Assembly (NCBI GenBank): GCA_963920575.1 | Contig: OY986967.1 | Span: 27,295,137-27,359,136 of the forward strand | Direction of reading: 5' to 3' | Length of the DNA: 64,000 nucleotides | Source: Narthecium ossifragum | Taxonomy: Eukaryota; Streptophyta; Magnoliopsida; Dioscoreales; Nartheciaceae | Part shown: positions 34,122-45,928 of the stretch, piece after piece | How positions within the stretch are numbered: position 1 is the first letter of the stretch | Layout of the letters: the number at the start of each line of letters is the position of its first letter | Program-made: the position numbers and the translations under genes | The notes under the pieces: generated by a model | Seen by the model: the letters and a program-made list of their open reading frames with translations, nothing else | Databases searched by the model: none | Told to the model about the DNA's origin: nothing

Positions 34122-37100
34122 ATGGTTTCCGACCAGGAGATCGCGAGCTGCGTCGAGTCCCTCCTCCGGCAACCTCCTTCTGTTTCTGGCGTCTCTACTG
34201 CCGGTGGCGCTGGGGTTTTCGTTGACGGGGTAGTCCGCCAGGTGGAGGCGAAGCTTGGGCTTGATCTGTCCCACAAGTCTGGTTTTATCCGCGACCAAAT
34301 CGATCTTCTCCTTGGGCCTCCTAGAAACCCCGCCCCTTCGAATCCTCCTCCTAATCCGAAAGATCATCCTTTTCTTTTCCATCCTCATCCACAGCACCCC
34401 CATGCCCAGTTGATGCATCCGCATTTACAGATGGCGGCGGCGGGGATGGGAACGGTGGCGGGGGTGACCTCGCCTTTCGCGCACCTTCCTCACCCACATG
34501 AACTCGCGTTTAGGTTCCCACCCCCGGTGGCGGTCGTCGCCCAGCAGCAGCAGATGCAGATGCAGCAGCAACAGCAGGCGGCTGTGGTGACGCAGAGAGT
34601 GGAGGCGCCGGTGGCGGTGAGGACGGTTGGTGGTGGTGCTGCGGCAAAAGAAAGGTGAAGGCTTTTGGCGTTGAGTTTGGTTTCGAGATTAGGGTTTTGG
34701 TTAGAAATTTGGTTGTTTTGTTTGGTGGAAATGGGTTAATAGTTTGCATTTTGGATTTTGGTGGGAGTGGTTGGTGCTAACTCGGAGAAAAGCAGCGATT
34801 TTTTTGTTTTTTGCATGATTTTGTGTTTTTGGGAATTAGGGTTTCGTTGTTTTTTTGTGGAATTACAGTTTGTTGGGGCGTTCGATTGGCTGATCGGAAG
34901 GGATTTTAGGTTTAGGTTTCAAATTAGCGTTTTTGTTTTCTGGGCAAATTTATAATGTGCCTTCTCTTCTGTAAGAATGGTTTGATTGTTTGGTTTAACT
35001 ACGTCGGTATCGAAGGATTTGTTATGTTTGGGGCTTAGGATTATATTGGTTTTTGTGAACAATTTGAGTTATTTAGGCTAGAAATGTTTGTTTCTCTCTT
35101 GAAATGATCCTTTGGGGTTGAAATTTTTTAGTTTTGTAGATGTGGATTTCATGTGTTGTTATGGGCATACCCTAAACTCTTTCGTGTGTCATTGACTGGA
35201 TGGGTGCAGGCATTTTGCTGGATTGATGTTTTGGGAACAAGATTTTGGTTTTTTTTCCCTGAAATTTGGTATTGAAAATGAGCTAAATTTTCAAAAGGTT
35301 TTGGTGTTATGGAATTTAGTTTTGAGTGTTTGGTAGGAATAAATTTCATTTGAAGAGTTTTCGAGCATGTGTGCTGAGCATTATTTTAGTGCATGAGATA
35401 TTGGAATGGTTTTTGGGGAGTGGGGTATTTTTCTTGTGATATTCTGCCCTGTTTTGGCGACAAATGTGTTAGTTCTTCAGTTATAGGTGTGTGGGATCAT
35501 GGTTTTGTTAATACAGTTATAGGTAGACTATGACTATGCTGCTGGCCTCCTACTGGAATTTCACTTGCCTGCACTGCTACCGTATCTAAATGCCAGTTTT
35601 TTGCTTGTTCTTGGTGCTTGGAACTATGGTATTGGCTACTTTCAGAGTTTTTACCTTCTTGATGGGTGGAGATGTGTTTGCATTACTGAAGACTAGATGT
35701 GGTTCATACCATGTTGGGATCGTGTCTTCTTGGGTGCACCTTTTGATTGGTCACTTTGTGGACTTTATTTTCACAATTTATGCAGTTGTTCTTTAAAAGC
35801 GGACAAGATATCTTTGGTTGAAAGTTTTGCATAAGGGATTTTCTTACTAAGAGGTCACTTGATGAATCTGGGGGAACAGTTTACCATGTAGTTTCCTCAT
35901 TAGTGAAAATCTATTGCAAATTCTGTTTGATTATTAAAAATTACTAATGGTTGAATGAAATTGCATTTTGTAGGCTGCTTTAAAACAAATCATACTAACC
36001 ATATGGGACCATTGGGTCATAGGCAAGAAAGACAAGAACTCTGGGCTGTGCGATGTCATAACATCTATGATCTTGCACATGACAAGCCTTAAACATTTTA
36101 CCTGATGTTCGATCTAGGCCAGAAAGAAGCTTTTCAAATTTGTTGAAATTTCAAAGCACATTGAAAGCTTAGATTCCTTTTCTTGCTATAGTAAAGTGGA
36201 ATGGAAATTGAGAGCAATAAAAAACAAGCAGGTGGGTAGCCGGCATAATTGTTCTGATTCTGTCTGTTTACTTGAGGGCAAAGCTGGTAAATGTCCTATG
36301 CTTGAATTGCAATGTAGAATTTTATAGCTAATATCTAAAATTTTTGGGAAATGGAGTTTGGATAGATATGTCTCAAAGAAATTTTTTGGCTTTCTCAGCA
36401 GCAGAGGAGCTGTATACAAATGTATCGTAGTGTTTCATTTTGGGTTAACATATTTTATGGGGTATGTGTTCCGGGCTTTGCTTTTTGCCTCTATAACCCC
36501 ATATAAGGTAATCTAAGGACAAAGCATGGTAGTGCCAAGGCCTCCTGACGACTTGTAGGAAGCCATGGAAATTTTTATCCACCATTTTGTATGTGGAGGT
36601 ACTGAGACTTAAAAAATGGATTTCAATGTTCGTTGATGCTTATCAGAAGAGCAGCTCGCTTGTGAGTTCTTGTTTCTTTTCTTTGGGAGGTCTTTTCACT
36701 TCATCTTTTGAACATTCTATCAGGTGCAAGTCATCTTGGTCCTAAAAAGCAAACTCTATTCATCTTGTAGAGTTTAAATTACTATTAGGCATCCCAGACC
36801 AACTATCTTTTATTTAAGATCCTGCATGGTCTTTTCTATGCTATTCTCATGTTGCTGTAAGGCCCATGAGAAGTAAAGATGATGTACCTTACTTCCTGTT
36901 TTCAATCGTTATTTTATTTTATTTTTTATGCAAAGACTTCCATAGTCCTGTCATGCTAGTGGAAACAAATAAATTCATATTTACTGGGTTTGTGACAAGA
37001 TTGGGAGTTGGAAGGATACATTAGTTCTTCGAGGACATCGTGGCTTTGCAACAAAGGAAAAGAACCTTTGTCAACTGAAGTTAGAGATAACCTTGGGAGG

Positions 37101-38536
37101 CCTTTTTAAGACGATTATTCCCTTAAAGAGCATTTAAAATAAAGTAGGAATTGCAAAGAGCAAACTGAGAAGGTTTTTTTAAGGCACTTGCTTTTCTTTC
37201 ATCTGCAAAATCATTATACTAACTTAGAATTCAGCATTAGGATTATTGGTGCTATTGTATCTGATCAATCAAGAGAATATTCTGTATCAAGATGATAAAT
37301 ACCTATGTGGGTGAAAACTCTGTGTAGCAATTTTGCTGATAATACTTGCTGTTCTGTTTGTGTGAAGCGCTTCTGAAGATATTCACACTCATGTGCAAAA
37401 GCTGATTTTTTTCCATAGTTTGTACCGTATGCCAATTTGCACTCCATGTAGCTTCTTGATTTTGATAGAGCACATGTTGCATCAGATCCAGCTGATTGAT
37501 GCTCTGTGTATGATGTTGCAGTGCTCCAACTGGAACTAAACGTAGAGGTGGCCCAGGTGGCTTAAGTAAGGTTTGTGGTGTTTCACCTGAACTGCAGGCT
37601 ATTGTTGGTGAGCCTACCATGGCAAGGACGCAGGTTCGCCTTCAAGCACCTGAGTATTTTTTTTCGATATAGTCCGACTGTTGCAAGTTCTCATGGTTGC
37701 ATCTAGTGCAAGTAAGTTCTGGATTTTTAGTTCGTAGAATCATGAGTTTCTGTGTGCATGCAGATTGTGAAGCAGTTGTGGGCATATATACGAAAGAATA
37801 ATCTCCAGGATCCTAATAACAAGAGGAAGATCATCTGCAATGATGAACTACGCTTGGTTTTTGAGACTGATTGTACTGACATGTTTAAGATGAACAAGCT
37901 GCTGGCTAAGCATATTATACCACTTGGCCCTCCTAGTAGGTGTTCATCACCCTTTTTCCTTTGGTGTTCTCAGAAGCTATCCAAAATGACATGCCTGCTT
38001 TTACAGAAGATTCAGGTTCAGAGTCTAAAAGAGCAAAGACTGCACCCTCTGAAGTTGTTTCTGAAACTGAATCTGATGCTGGTCAATATCCTGTGTCCAT
38101 ATCTGATGCGCTAGCTACTTTCTTTGGAACCGGAGAGAGGGAGATGCTTCAGTCTGAGGCGATGAAACGTGTTTGGGATTACATAAAAGTTAACCAGCTG
38201 GAGGTTAGTTTATCCATTTTTTGGTAGTATCATTTGGCCAGCCTTTGAAGCTCCATGCTTATTCATCAAGCTTCTCAGTCCAAATCTCTGCATGATGATC
38301 TTGTTGTGTGTGGAATTCTCAGATGTGAGAATAACATCATCATGTTGTGTGTGGAATTCTCAGATGTGAGAATAACATTGTAACTCATTTCTGTTTCCTT
38401 GATCTTGTTTTAGGACCCTATGAATGCGATGGTGATATTGTGTGACTCTAAACTTCAACAACTTTTTGGATGTGAAAGCCTCTCGGCCTTGGGTGTTTCA
38501 GAGATGTTGTCACGCCATTTGTTCAAGCAATCCTGA
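34122..38536 (+). CDS. DEK-C/SWIB chromatin protein, 5 exons
   Basis: Related to plant SWIB/MDM2-domain proteins and to yeast UAF30-type subunits, so it probably acts in chromatin remodelling or Pol I/II transcription in the nucleus. Exons: 34122-34654, 37522-37633, 37764-37935, 37974-38203, 38414-38536; phases agree and give 389 residues. Order: an N-terminal DEK-C-like domain (about 1-65, VSDQEIASCVESLLRQ), a Pro/His- and Gln-rich linker, a basic GTKRRGGPGG patch, SWIB domain 1 (IVKQLWAYIRKNNLQDP... LLAKHI), a Ser/Glu acidic spacer (SGSESKRAKTAPSE), and SWIB domain 2 (MKRVWDYIKVNQLEDP... LSRHLFKQS). The ATG at 34122 (CACCATGG context) is preferred to an in-frame one at 34059. Exon 3 must use the A|GTAGGT donor; the next GT gives a stop. 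Intron 1 is 2.87 kb. Confidence 0.93.
38302..38380. repeat. 41-bp tandem duplication in SWIB intron 4
   Basis: TGTTGTGTGTGGAATTCTCA and the following AGATGTGAGAATAACAT occur twice in tandem (38302-38341, 38343-38380), immediately upstream of exon 5. Confidence 0.85.
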
Positions 38537-40720
38537 CAAAGATGACATTAACTGGTTCGTTTATACTGGCCTAATTTTATATTATCTTCTTCCGCATATT
38601 TGGTGGATTTCTATCCTAGCAAGTTCTCTTGCTTAGGCTGAAAGCCTAATGCTTGTTTCTTGTTGAGCAATTGTTGCGGAAGGAGTTTCAGAAAGGTCTT
38701 TCTATCAATAGATATATGAGGCCCAGAGCATTATGATTGTAGACAACTTTTGCTGTGGTTATTGTGTAGTATAAAATAATTTTTCTGATTTGCCTAGTAT
38801 TACCCCTGAGATAAATGTGTGGTTAGCACCTTGAGTAAGTGATATGAGAAACCACAGTCCAAACCTAAAGAATAATGACTCCATATAATCAAGATTGCCA
38901 TGATGTGCCTTTGATGCATCTTCAAGCAATAACTTTTGTGTCATGAGCATGGACACTTTCAGGTGCACGATTTGGATATCTCCATAGCTTCCAGTAATTT
39001 CTTTCTCCAAAAAGAAAAGAACGCTTTGTCTTTGCAATTTATGCAATATTCTTACTCTACAAGTGAAAGTTGTAAATTAATATATGCGATTTTCATGGTG
39101 TAATCGCATTAGTTTAATTTGAGAAAAAAATTGTAACCATTACCATCTTGTGATGGGGTGATTGTTTTCCTTGACCTGATGTAATCTAGCAAAGAGAATC
39201 AACTCAAAACTCAAAAGAGCTGGCTCAAAGAAAAACCTATTCTTTATAGTGATGAAGTCTAGTTTGATGATTGAATGAGAGGTGTTCTTGAATAGACAAA
39301 ATAAGTGTGTATAATTTGTCTACTAGTGATGACTTTGTGGCTTGACTTGCCGGCATTCATTTTTCGTAATATCTAGAGACCACAGATTGCTGAACTAAAG
39401 ACTTGTCATTAGTTTCCCAACTTTGTTAATGACTTCTACATAGGAGCTCAACATCTGGTTGGTCTCGAATTTGCCAAGATTTATGTTTTATTTACTATAA
39501 CATAGTGTTAGACAAATCCTTCTAATTTACTACATTGGTCAAGCAAGTTGTCAATTAATAATTGAAAATGCTAGTTTGTAAAGGAAAATGACCTTCTCAA
39601 TTCTGAAGCTATTATCCTCCTTGATCCTTGACTCTTTTTATTTTTAATGGACATGCTGTTACAGAATTATCTTCTTGTCCTGTTTTAGTGTAATCTTTCA
39701 TGCTCTAATCTTTCTATGGTAATTAGTTTTGTACTTGTTTGTAAATATATTCTCGGATTTCACCGATGTCATATGATTAGTTTTGGAATTATTATTGATC
39801 CAGTTGTGCTTCAGATATTTAGCTGAACTAGAAAAAATAACTGGTGGTTTTTGCTTTTCTGAGTGCAGATATGGGATTCCGGTGGCAGCTAGTTGTTTTA
39901 ACCGTATAGAAGATACTTCGTCATTCTGTTTAATATGCTTTGATTGGTTGTATTTTCTGATGTTTTAACAACCCGTTAATCTATGGGCGAGATGTAGTTA
40001 CTCTTTAGTAGTGGCAGGAAAATGATAATAGTTATTGCTCTTCAGCCGGTAGTGCTGATCCTTTTACTGGTTGTCAAACAAGTGAAAAGAGAAGCTAAAA
40101 GGAAAGATTGACACTGATTCAAGAACTCTGAGAATGATAGAAAAGTTGTTGTAAATTGCTAGGAGTTGCAACCTGTTGAAATTATCATGGCAGCAACAGA
40201 AACCATACCTGTTTCAAAGTTCAGGTAGGGCACTTTGTATTCCCCTGGGATGGCATTCATGCAGCTTATTATTATGGCTGGAGTCTTAATCATGTAGATC
40301 AACAGATGTTCTCTTTACCCAAAATCTAACTCACACTGAAGAATCACATCTTTCTGCAATCAAATGTTCAGCATTTTTAATATGCCAATTGTTCTTTAGT
40401 TTATGGTTGTGTATGGATGGAAACCTCTAATTATATCCCCCTGTGGCTTTTTTGTACTGGAATTCAAATCATTTTACTGTACTCGCTTTTAATCAATGCT
40501 AATTGAATGTTAGACATCCAGTTTCAGTGCTTGTTGACTCAGTATCAGGCTCCATTGCTAACCATCCTTCTATGGATGAGCTCTTATTGAGATCTTCTAG
40601 TACTGTTCTTTAATTTTCCTCTTATATATAGGTTGAAAGATCTTATTAGCCTTATAGGGGGTGCTGGGGAATTATAGGATGGTATTTTGGTCGATATGGT
40701 GCTCTATTATCATATTATAA
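38537..40720. other. Intergenic region, no gene recognised
   Basis: AT-rich unique-looking DNA. The longest frames (38759-39046 minus, 39783-39968 plus) show no family features. The 3' flank of the SWIB gene lies at its left end. Confidence 0.55.
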
Positions 40721-40721
40721 T

Positions 40722-40928
40722 TTTTTTAAGACCCTTTTGACAAGTCTCTCGTCTTTTTATTCTTTCCCTTGTTGATTGTAATGATCAAAATTTTACTAGG
40801 GTTCAATTAAAAAGTTGAGATAACTAAGGGTTCTTTTTGGTCAACAGAGTGTTCAGTGGTGCACACAAGAGTCCACTTTATTTACCTTCGGGATGTGATG
40901 GAGCATCAATATGTCATTGGAAATTTAC
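40722..40928. repeat. 207-bp direct repeat, copy 1
   Basis: Runs from TTTTAAGACCCTTTTGACAA to TGTCATTGGAAATTTA. Copy 2 is at 41840-42049, about 95 percent identical by eye, in the same orientation, with roughly 910 bp between. Confidence 0.9.
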
Positions 40929-41806
40929 GGATTTACCCCTATATTTTTTTATATTTTTATATATATCCTTCAAAAGTTTAAGTGATCACATATATACCCT
41001 TCCGTCAACTCCCGTGAGGTTAAGTAACTTAATCATGGTTAAATCATATTTTAGGGGGCTTTTTGTAAATTTATGAAGATTTTTGTGTAACTATGGGTTT
41101 TTTAGGGGTTTTTTTTTTTGCAAATTCTCAGTTTTCACCGCCGACGTCATTTTGCGGCCAAAAGCCGGCCAAGTTTACTGATCTCCTTCCTCTTTTTATC
41201 CCCTTCTTCTCCCCACTATTTCTCACTAGAAGCTAGTAGAAGGAGGAGTTTGAGAGAGAAAGAAACAGACAAAAACATAGAAGAAAAAAAGGGATTTTGT
41301 CGGAATTTTTCGAGATTTGAGTGGTAATCGTTGATTTTTCTTCTTCTTCTTGGTGTAGATAAGCTTCCTTATTGATTCCGGGTTTTTTCATGTATTTTTG
41401 GGCATTTTTCGTGACATTTTTTAAGGTTTTTGGATCTTCTCCGGCAAAGGTCGCCAGAGATGACGGCCCCCCCCCTTCCAGCTACTGTAGAGTTGGGTAA
41501 TCATCGATTTTTTTCTTCTTCTTGGTGTAGATAAGCTTTCTTGTTGATTCCGGGTTTTCCCATGTATTTTTGGATATTTTTCGTGGCATTTTTCGATCTT
41601 CTTGCCTCGCCGGAGATGACGGCGGAGACGATGAATAGTATCAGGGGTAAAAAGGTAATTTGACATCACGTCGTTAACAGCGTTATGGAATATTCTCATT
41701 TGATTCCACGGCAACTAATCCGAAAGGTATTTTTGAAATTATTTGAACTTTTCAGGGGTATATATGAAAATATGAAGAATGTAGGAATAAATACGTAATT
41801 TAAAAG
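40921..41806. mobile_element. Element with long inverted repeats (Mutator-like?)
   Basis: The left 85 bp (AAATTTACGGATTTACCCCT, then TATATTTTT..., TATATACCCTTCCG) matches the inverted right 85 bp (ending GTAGGAATAAATACGTAATTT) at roughly 70 percent by eye. Long, AT-rich terminal inverted repeats without transposase fit a non-autonomous Mutator-like element. It lies between the two 207-bp direct repeats. Its interior is a CT-rich segment plus a degenerate tandem pair (41319-41424 and 41489-41600) around CTTCTTGGTGTAGATAAGCT. No duplication of 9 bp could be confirmed. Confidence 0.5.
41319..41600. repeat. Degenerate 105-bp tandem pair inside the long-TIR element
   Basis: Both copies contain TCTTCTTGGTGTAGATAAGC, GATTCCGGGTTTT and CATGTATTTTTGG. 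They are spaced by about 65 bp. Confidence 0.75.
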
Positions 41807-41839
41807 TTTTTTAAATATATATATATATATAAAAAACCT

Positions 41840-42049
41840 TTTTTTAAGACCTTTTGACAAGTCTCTCGTCTTTTTATTCTTTCCCTTGTTGATTGTAATG
41901 ATCAAAATTTTACTAGGGCTCAAATAAAAAGTTGAGATAACTATGAAGTGTTCTTTTTGGTCAACAGAGTGTTCAGTGGTGCACAGAAGAGTCCACTTTA
42001 TTTACCCTCGGGATGTGATGGAGCATCACTATGTCATTGGAAATTTACC
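41840..42049. repeat. 207-bp direct repeat, copy 2
   Basis: Second copy of the repeat at 40722-40928. It diverges abruptly after GGAAATTTAC. Confidence 0.9.
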
Positions 42050-42303
42050 CTTGCATCAGCTTTTTACAGAGTCACGTGTTTGACTCTTATTCACATGCAA
42101 CTTAATGAGATACTAAAGACGATGACATCCCGAGCTGGAGGTCTGGATCCCGAGCTCGCCGTCCGACGCCAATCGTCATCGTCGCCGTCGATTTAGCTCG
42201 TCACCGATCAAGATCTCCAGCTCGTCGCCATCCATCATCGATCCCGGTGCCTCTATCGTCACCTCCTTCCCCGCCGCCACCTCCTTCCCCCGTCGTCGAT
42301 TCA

Positions 42304-42311
42304 GACGGATC
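42304..42311. repeat. hAT target-site duplication, left copy
   Basis: GACGGATC; identical to 42824-42831 on the other side of the element. Confidence 0.88.
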
Positions 42312-42823
42312 TAGGGATGGCAAAATTGATCGCCCCGCTGGATAACCGACTCGATCCGCACCGATGGGGACGGGTATGGTATAGATTTTTTACTCGTGGA
42401 TACGGGTATGGTTTACAAATTTAAAATCCGTGCGGGTACGGGGCGGATTATGGTATTGGGTAATATCCGCCCCGCCCCGCCACTAAATGTTGGTTTGGTG
42501 TATTTTAGAGAGTTTATTTTCGTAATAATACTCTAATAAAGACTAATTATTGATGACTGTTTGGTGGATCTAGATTTTAGAGACCGAATGTTGATGATAG
42601 TTTGGTGGATTTAGATTTAGATTTTAGAGGCTTAATGCTAATTGAATGGTTTTTTTAGGTTTTGCGGATAACCGCGGGTTGCGGGTAATATCCGCGTACC
42701 CGCGGGGATGGTTATGGTCTGTGATCCCCATTATCCGCGCGGGAACGGGGCGGTGCGGGTATAGGCGGAGGAGTGGGGGGACGGGTATGGATATTTCCAA
42801 TATCCTCCCCGTTGTCATCACTA
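42312..42823. mobile_element. 512-bp non-autonomous hAT element
   Basis: The ends are TAGGGATGGCAAAATT and, inverted, TAGTGATGACAACGGGG, so the terminal repeat is short and imperfect. They are flanked by a perfect 8-bp duplication, GACGGATC. Subterminal DNA on both sides is packed with ACGGGTA/TACCCGC words. The centre is AT-rich and contains no frame. It lies within GC-rich DNA (42130-43170) that itself looks transposon-derived. Confidence 0.88.
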
Positions 42824-43319
42824 GACGGATCTCGACAGATCCCATCGCCATCCGTCACCCCGATCCAACGGAGCTAGAGGTTTCACAGAACACTGATCGG
42901 AGCTCGCCACCCCAATCCGACCGCCGATCTGAGCTCGCCGTCTGTCACAATGTTGTCAGGTGATATGCCTATCACCGTCCCCCCCGCTCGAGGTCGTCGT
43001 CCCCGACTAGCTCCTCCGATCTCTCCGCCCCTCTAGATCCGCCGGATTCGTCGACCAACGGCTCAATCGACTCCAGTGTGGATCGACTCCAAAGGACCCA
43101 ACGACCTCTCCTCCGTCGATCCCGACCTCTAACGAGCCCTCCTCACCGGCGATCAACTTTCGACGAATTGTCAGCCATTAGATGAAAATGAGAGAGGAAA
43201 TGAAAAAAAAACTGAAAAATATTAGGGAAAATGAGAAAAAAAACGTGTAAAATAGAATAAATAATGGGGGAAAAATAGAAAACTAACCACTAAAATTGTG
43301 GAAATAAAGGGAAAAATAG

Positions 43320-43830
43320 GAAAGTAATTTGGAAACTTTCCATGATTTCATCATCGATAACTCAAGTTACTTTCCATCTATTTTATGGAAAGTAACTTGT
43401 AATAATTGTGGATAATAATATAATAATTGTGGAAAGTAACTTAAGTTACTTTCCATTAATTATTTTCCATTAGTTACTTTCCATTGGTTTAATTACTTTC
43501 CACGATTTCATCATCGAGAACTCAAGTTACTTTCGATATGCTTTATGGAAAGTAACTTGTAATAATTATGAATAATAATGTAATAATTGTGAAAAGTAAC
43601 TCAAGTTACTTCCCATTAATTTAATTTTGAAAGTAACTCACAAACTTTACACGATTTCATCATCGAGACTCAAGTTACTTTCCACGATTTCATCATCGAG
43701 ACTCAAGTTACTTTCCACGATTTCATCATCGAGACTCAAGTTACTTTCCACTAGTTACTTTTCATTAGTTTAATCTGGAAAGTAACTTACTTTTCATTGG
43801 TAGTTACTTTCCAGATTTTTTGGTAGTTAT
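43320..43830. repeat. Minisatellite of about 33 bp (ACGATTTCATCATCGAG)
   Basis: Units built from CACGATTTCATCATCGAG, (A)ACTCAAGTTACTTTCC. At least three near-perfect units lie at 43652-43750, with diverged and partly inverted units from 43320 on (AAGTTACTTTCC next to GGAAAGTAACTT). Confidence 0.88.
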
Positions 43831-44055
43831 TTTTCACTAAGAATTCGAACAGTCACTAGGAATACAAACAGTCACTGAGAAGAGAAGATATGTTGGGAAT
43901 CTTGAAAAAGCATTTTAGTACTAAAAAAAGGTATCAGAGCCTAAATGCCTTAAGAAAAAGGTATTCGATATTTTGGGCAAATATTCCCTCCTCAAAGACT
44001 TAAATGCCAATTAACTCTAAAAAGATTCGGGGTTTGTAATACCCCATCTATTATA

Positions 44056-45062
44056 TAACCGTGTAATAGATGGATGGCCAATGGGAAGAGGACAGGTGGC
44101 CTCCACTATCCCCTCCCTCCCTCCTACATATATACGTTGTATGCATGTTCATTATAATATATACTTATTTATATATATAGGTTTAGTGTTACTATATGTA
44201 TATGTTGTATATATTTTATATTTATGTATATATAGATATATATATATTATATGCATATAGTTTTATGTAATATACATGAAATATAAATATATTTGTGTGC
44301 ATGTATTATAGATTTATTATTTATGTATAGACGGACATATATTATGAATATATTTTCTATGTGTATATTTGTATGTATGTTCATGTATATATTACATATA
44401 TTTATGTATGTACATAAAATGTATACACGTACATATCTACTAATATTATATATAGAGATTTATCGAGAGATAGAAGAAATTACATTTTTGGGACATGTGG
44501 TTTTGGTCATGTTACATTTAAGACCATATAGTTCCAAAACTTTTAAATAAGGCCATGACGCTTGGATTTCATTTCAAATAAGTTCCTATGCAGTGACATG
44601 ATGACATTACGTGATGTATTTTCCGCCTAACTTTTCACCACAAGTGTCATTGGAATTAGAGTTTACATGGCCATCTTCACCCCTCTTTGATCGCCCTCTC
44701 GCACTTGTGAAACTCCTCTATGGCGAAGTTTTGACCGGCAAGAATCTAGCATTGAATACCAATACACCCACCCGAGAGCCATGTTGGTTGGCGATTTCGA
44801 CGACATAGCATCTTTCCATTTACCATGACCTATTTATCGTCAATCCACATAACGGTATCGGTGCCCAGGGTCATACTTGAAACAAATCCAAATGTCATGA
44901 CTTTATTTAAAAGTTTTGAAACAATGATTTTAAATGAAACCTGACCCAAACCATAGGGCCGAAAAGTGTAATTTACCTAATAAAGATAAGAGAGACAAGG
45001 GAGGGGATAGTGGAAGCAACATGTCCCCTCCTCATTGGCCACCCATCTATTGCACCGGTATG
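44056..45062. mobile_element. 1-kb element with 65-bp terminal inverted repeats
   Basis: The left end (44056-44122: AATAGATGGATGGCCAATGG ... CTCCACTATCCCCTCCCT) recurs inverted at 44998-45062 at about 83 percent by eye. No transposase. The interior left part is a long run of TATATA/TGTATG-rich DNA (44120-44460), and the right part holds a second, nested inverted-repeat element. Confidence 0.65.
44478..44981. mobile_element. Nested inverted-repeat element
   Basis: The first about 105 bp (AAATTACATTTTTGGGACAT ... AAAACTTTTAAATAAGGCCA) recur inverted at about 44870-44981 with clear but diverged similarity. The middle (44620-44820) is GC-richer and may be a captured fragment, but I could not assign it. 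Confidence 0.5.
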
Positions 45063-45089
45063 CCATAGTTCTGTTTTGGTATTATTAAA

Positions 45090-45290
45090 AAGAGTCGTGA
45101 TTTGTGTACATGGGCCAAACATGTATATTGCACATTCCCTCGAATCAGTAGTGATATACCGATTAGTTGATCTAGTCCATCGGTATTATTCTACTGATAA
45201 AATAGATCAATTGATCGGTAAATATCTACCGATCTGAGGGCATGTGCAATGTATAAGTCATGTGGACACGTACATAAATATTTATTCTAT
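45090..45290. mobile_element. Foldback MITE
   Basis: GTACATGGGCCAAACATGTA and CATTGCACAT..CCCTCGAATC on the left reappear inverted on the right (GATCTGAGGGCATGTGCAAT, GTCATGTGGACACGTAC). The centre is made of ACCGAT/ATCGGT words. This makes a near-complete hairpin of about 190 bp. Confidence 0.6.
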
Positions 45291-45852
45291 TAAAAAAATA
45301 GTTCTCATGTGATGATTAAATTGTGACCGACGAGAAGTGCAGCAGCGATTGGTTCACGGGCATGGCGGCGTCAGACATTGTTCGCCATCATAAAAGAGGA
45401 GAGGAAGAGGGGTTTTGTTATTAATAAAGAAACGAGTCTTTTCCAACAAACGCTCGCCGACTTCACCAAGAAAAGCAATATCCTCGATTTTCACCGTCGA
45501 CGGTCTCTTCTTCGCCCTCTACCGTCTCTCCATCGCCGCCGTTAACCGGACAAGACTCAAAAAAAAAAAAAAAATTGAGACATCACCATCTTCTCCGTCA
45601 CGGCCATCGCCTCCATGCGATCTCCATTGATTCCGATTCGGGATTAAAGGGGGATTCCAGGAGATTGGATCCTGACCGGCCAGATGTGATGTGAGTTTGG
45701 TCGAGGGGCTCAAGTAACCCGAATCCCGAATCCTGCTAGATGAACTGCTGCATACTTCCAAAAAGCCAGTCAAGTAAAAGTACAATTACCAATGGTTCAA
45801 AATCACTGACTACCATAACATAATATATCCACATTTTTAATCTCATATGATA

Positions 45853-45867
45853 TAGATATATATATGG
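45853..45867 (+). promoter_or_regulatory. TATA box of the DIR1-like gene
   Basis: TAGATATATATATGG, about 70 bp before the chosen ATG. Confidence 0.55.
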
Positions 45868-45928
45868 CTCCCTGGAGATAAGATCACAGTTGCATGCATT
45901 CCCAAACCAAGTAAAAGAGAGAGAGAGG

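Larger units (their letters stand above)
42050..43180. other. GC-rich, probably transposon-derived host of the hAT
   Basis: Outside the hAT element, 42120-42303 and 42832-43170 are GC-rich with repeated GAGCTCGCC, CGTCGTC and CCGATC words. They resemble non-coding terminal DNA of plant DNA transposons. No open frame and no identified ends. Confidence 0.35.

Noticed and set aside
40722..42049. The 207-bp direct repeats as LTRs of a TRIM element
   Set aside because: No primer-binding site after the first copy and no TG...CA ends at the repeat borders. Kept only as direct repeats.
45415..45785. Short frames near 45.4-45.8 kb
   Set aside because: They contain a poly-A/Lys run and no splice or family context.
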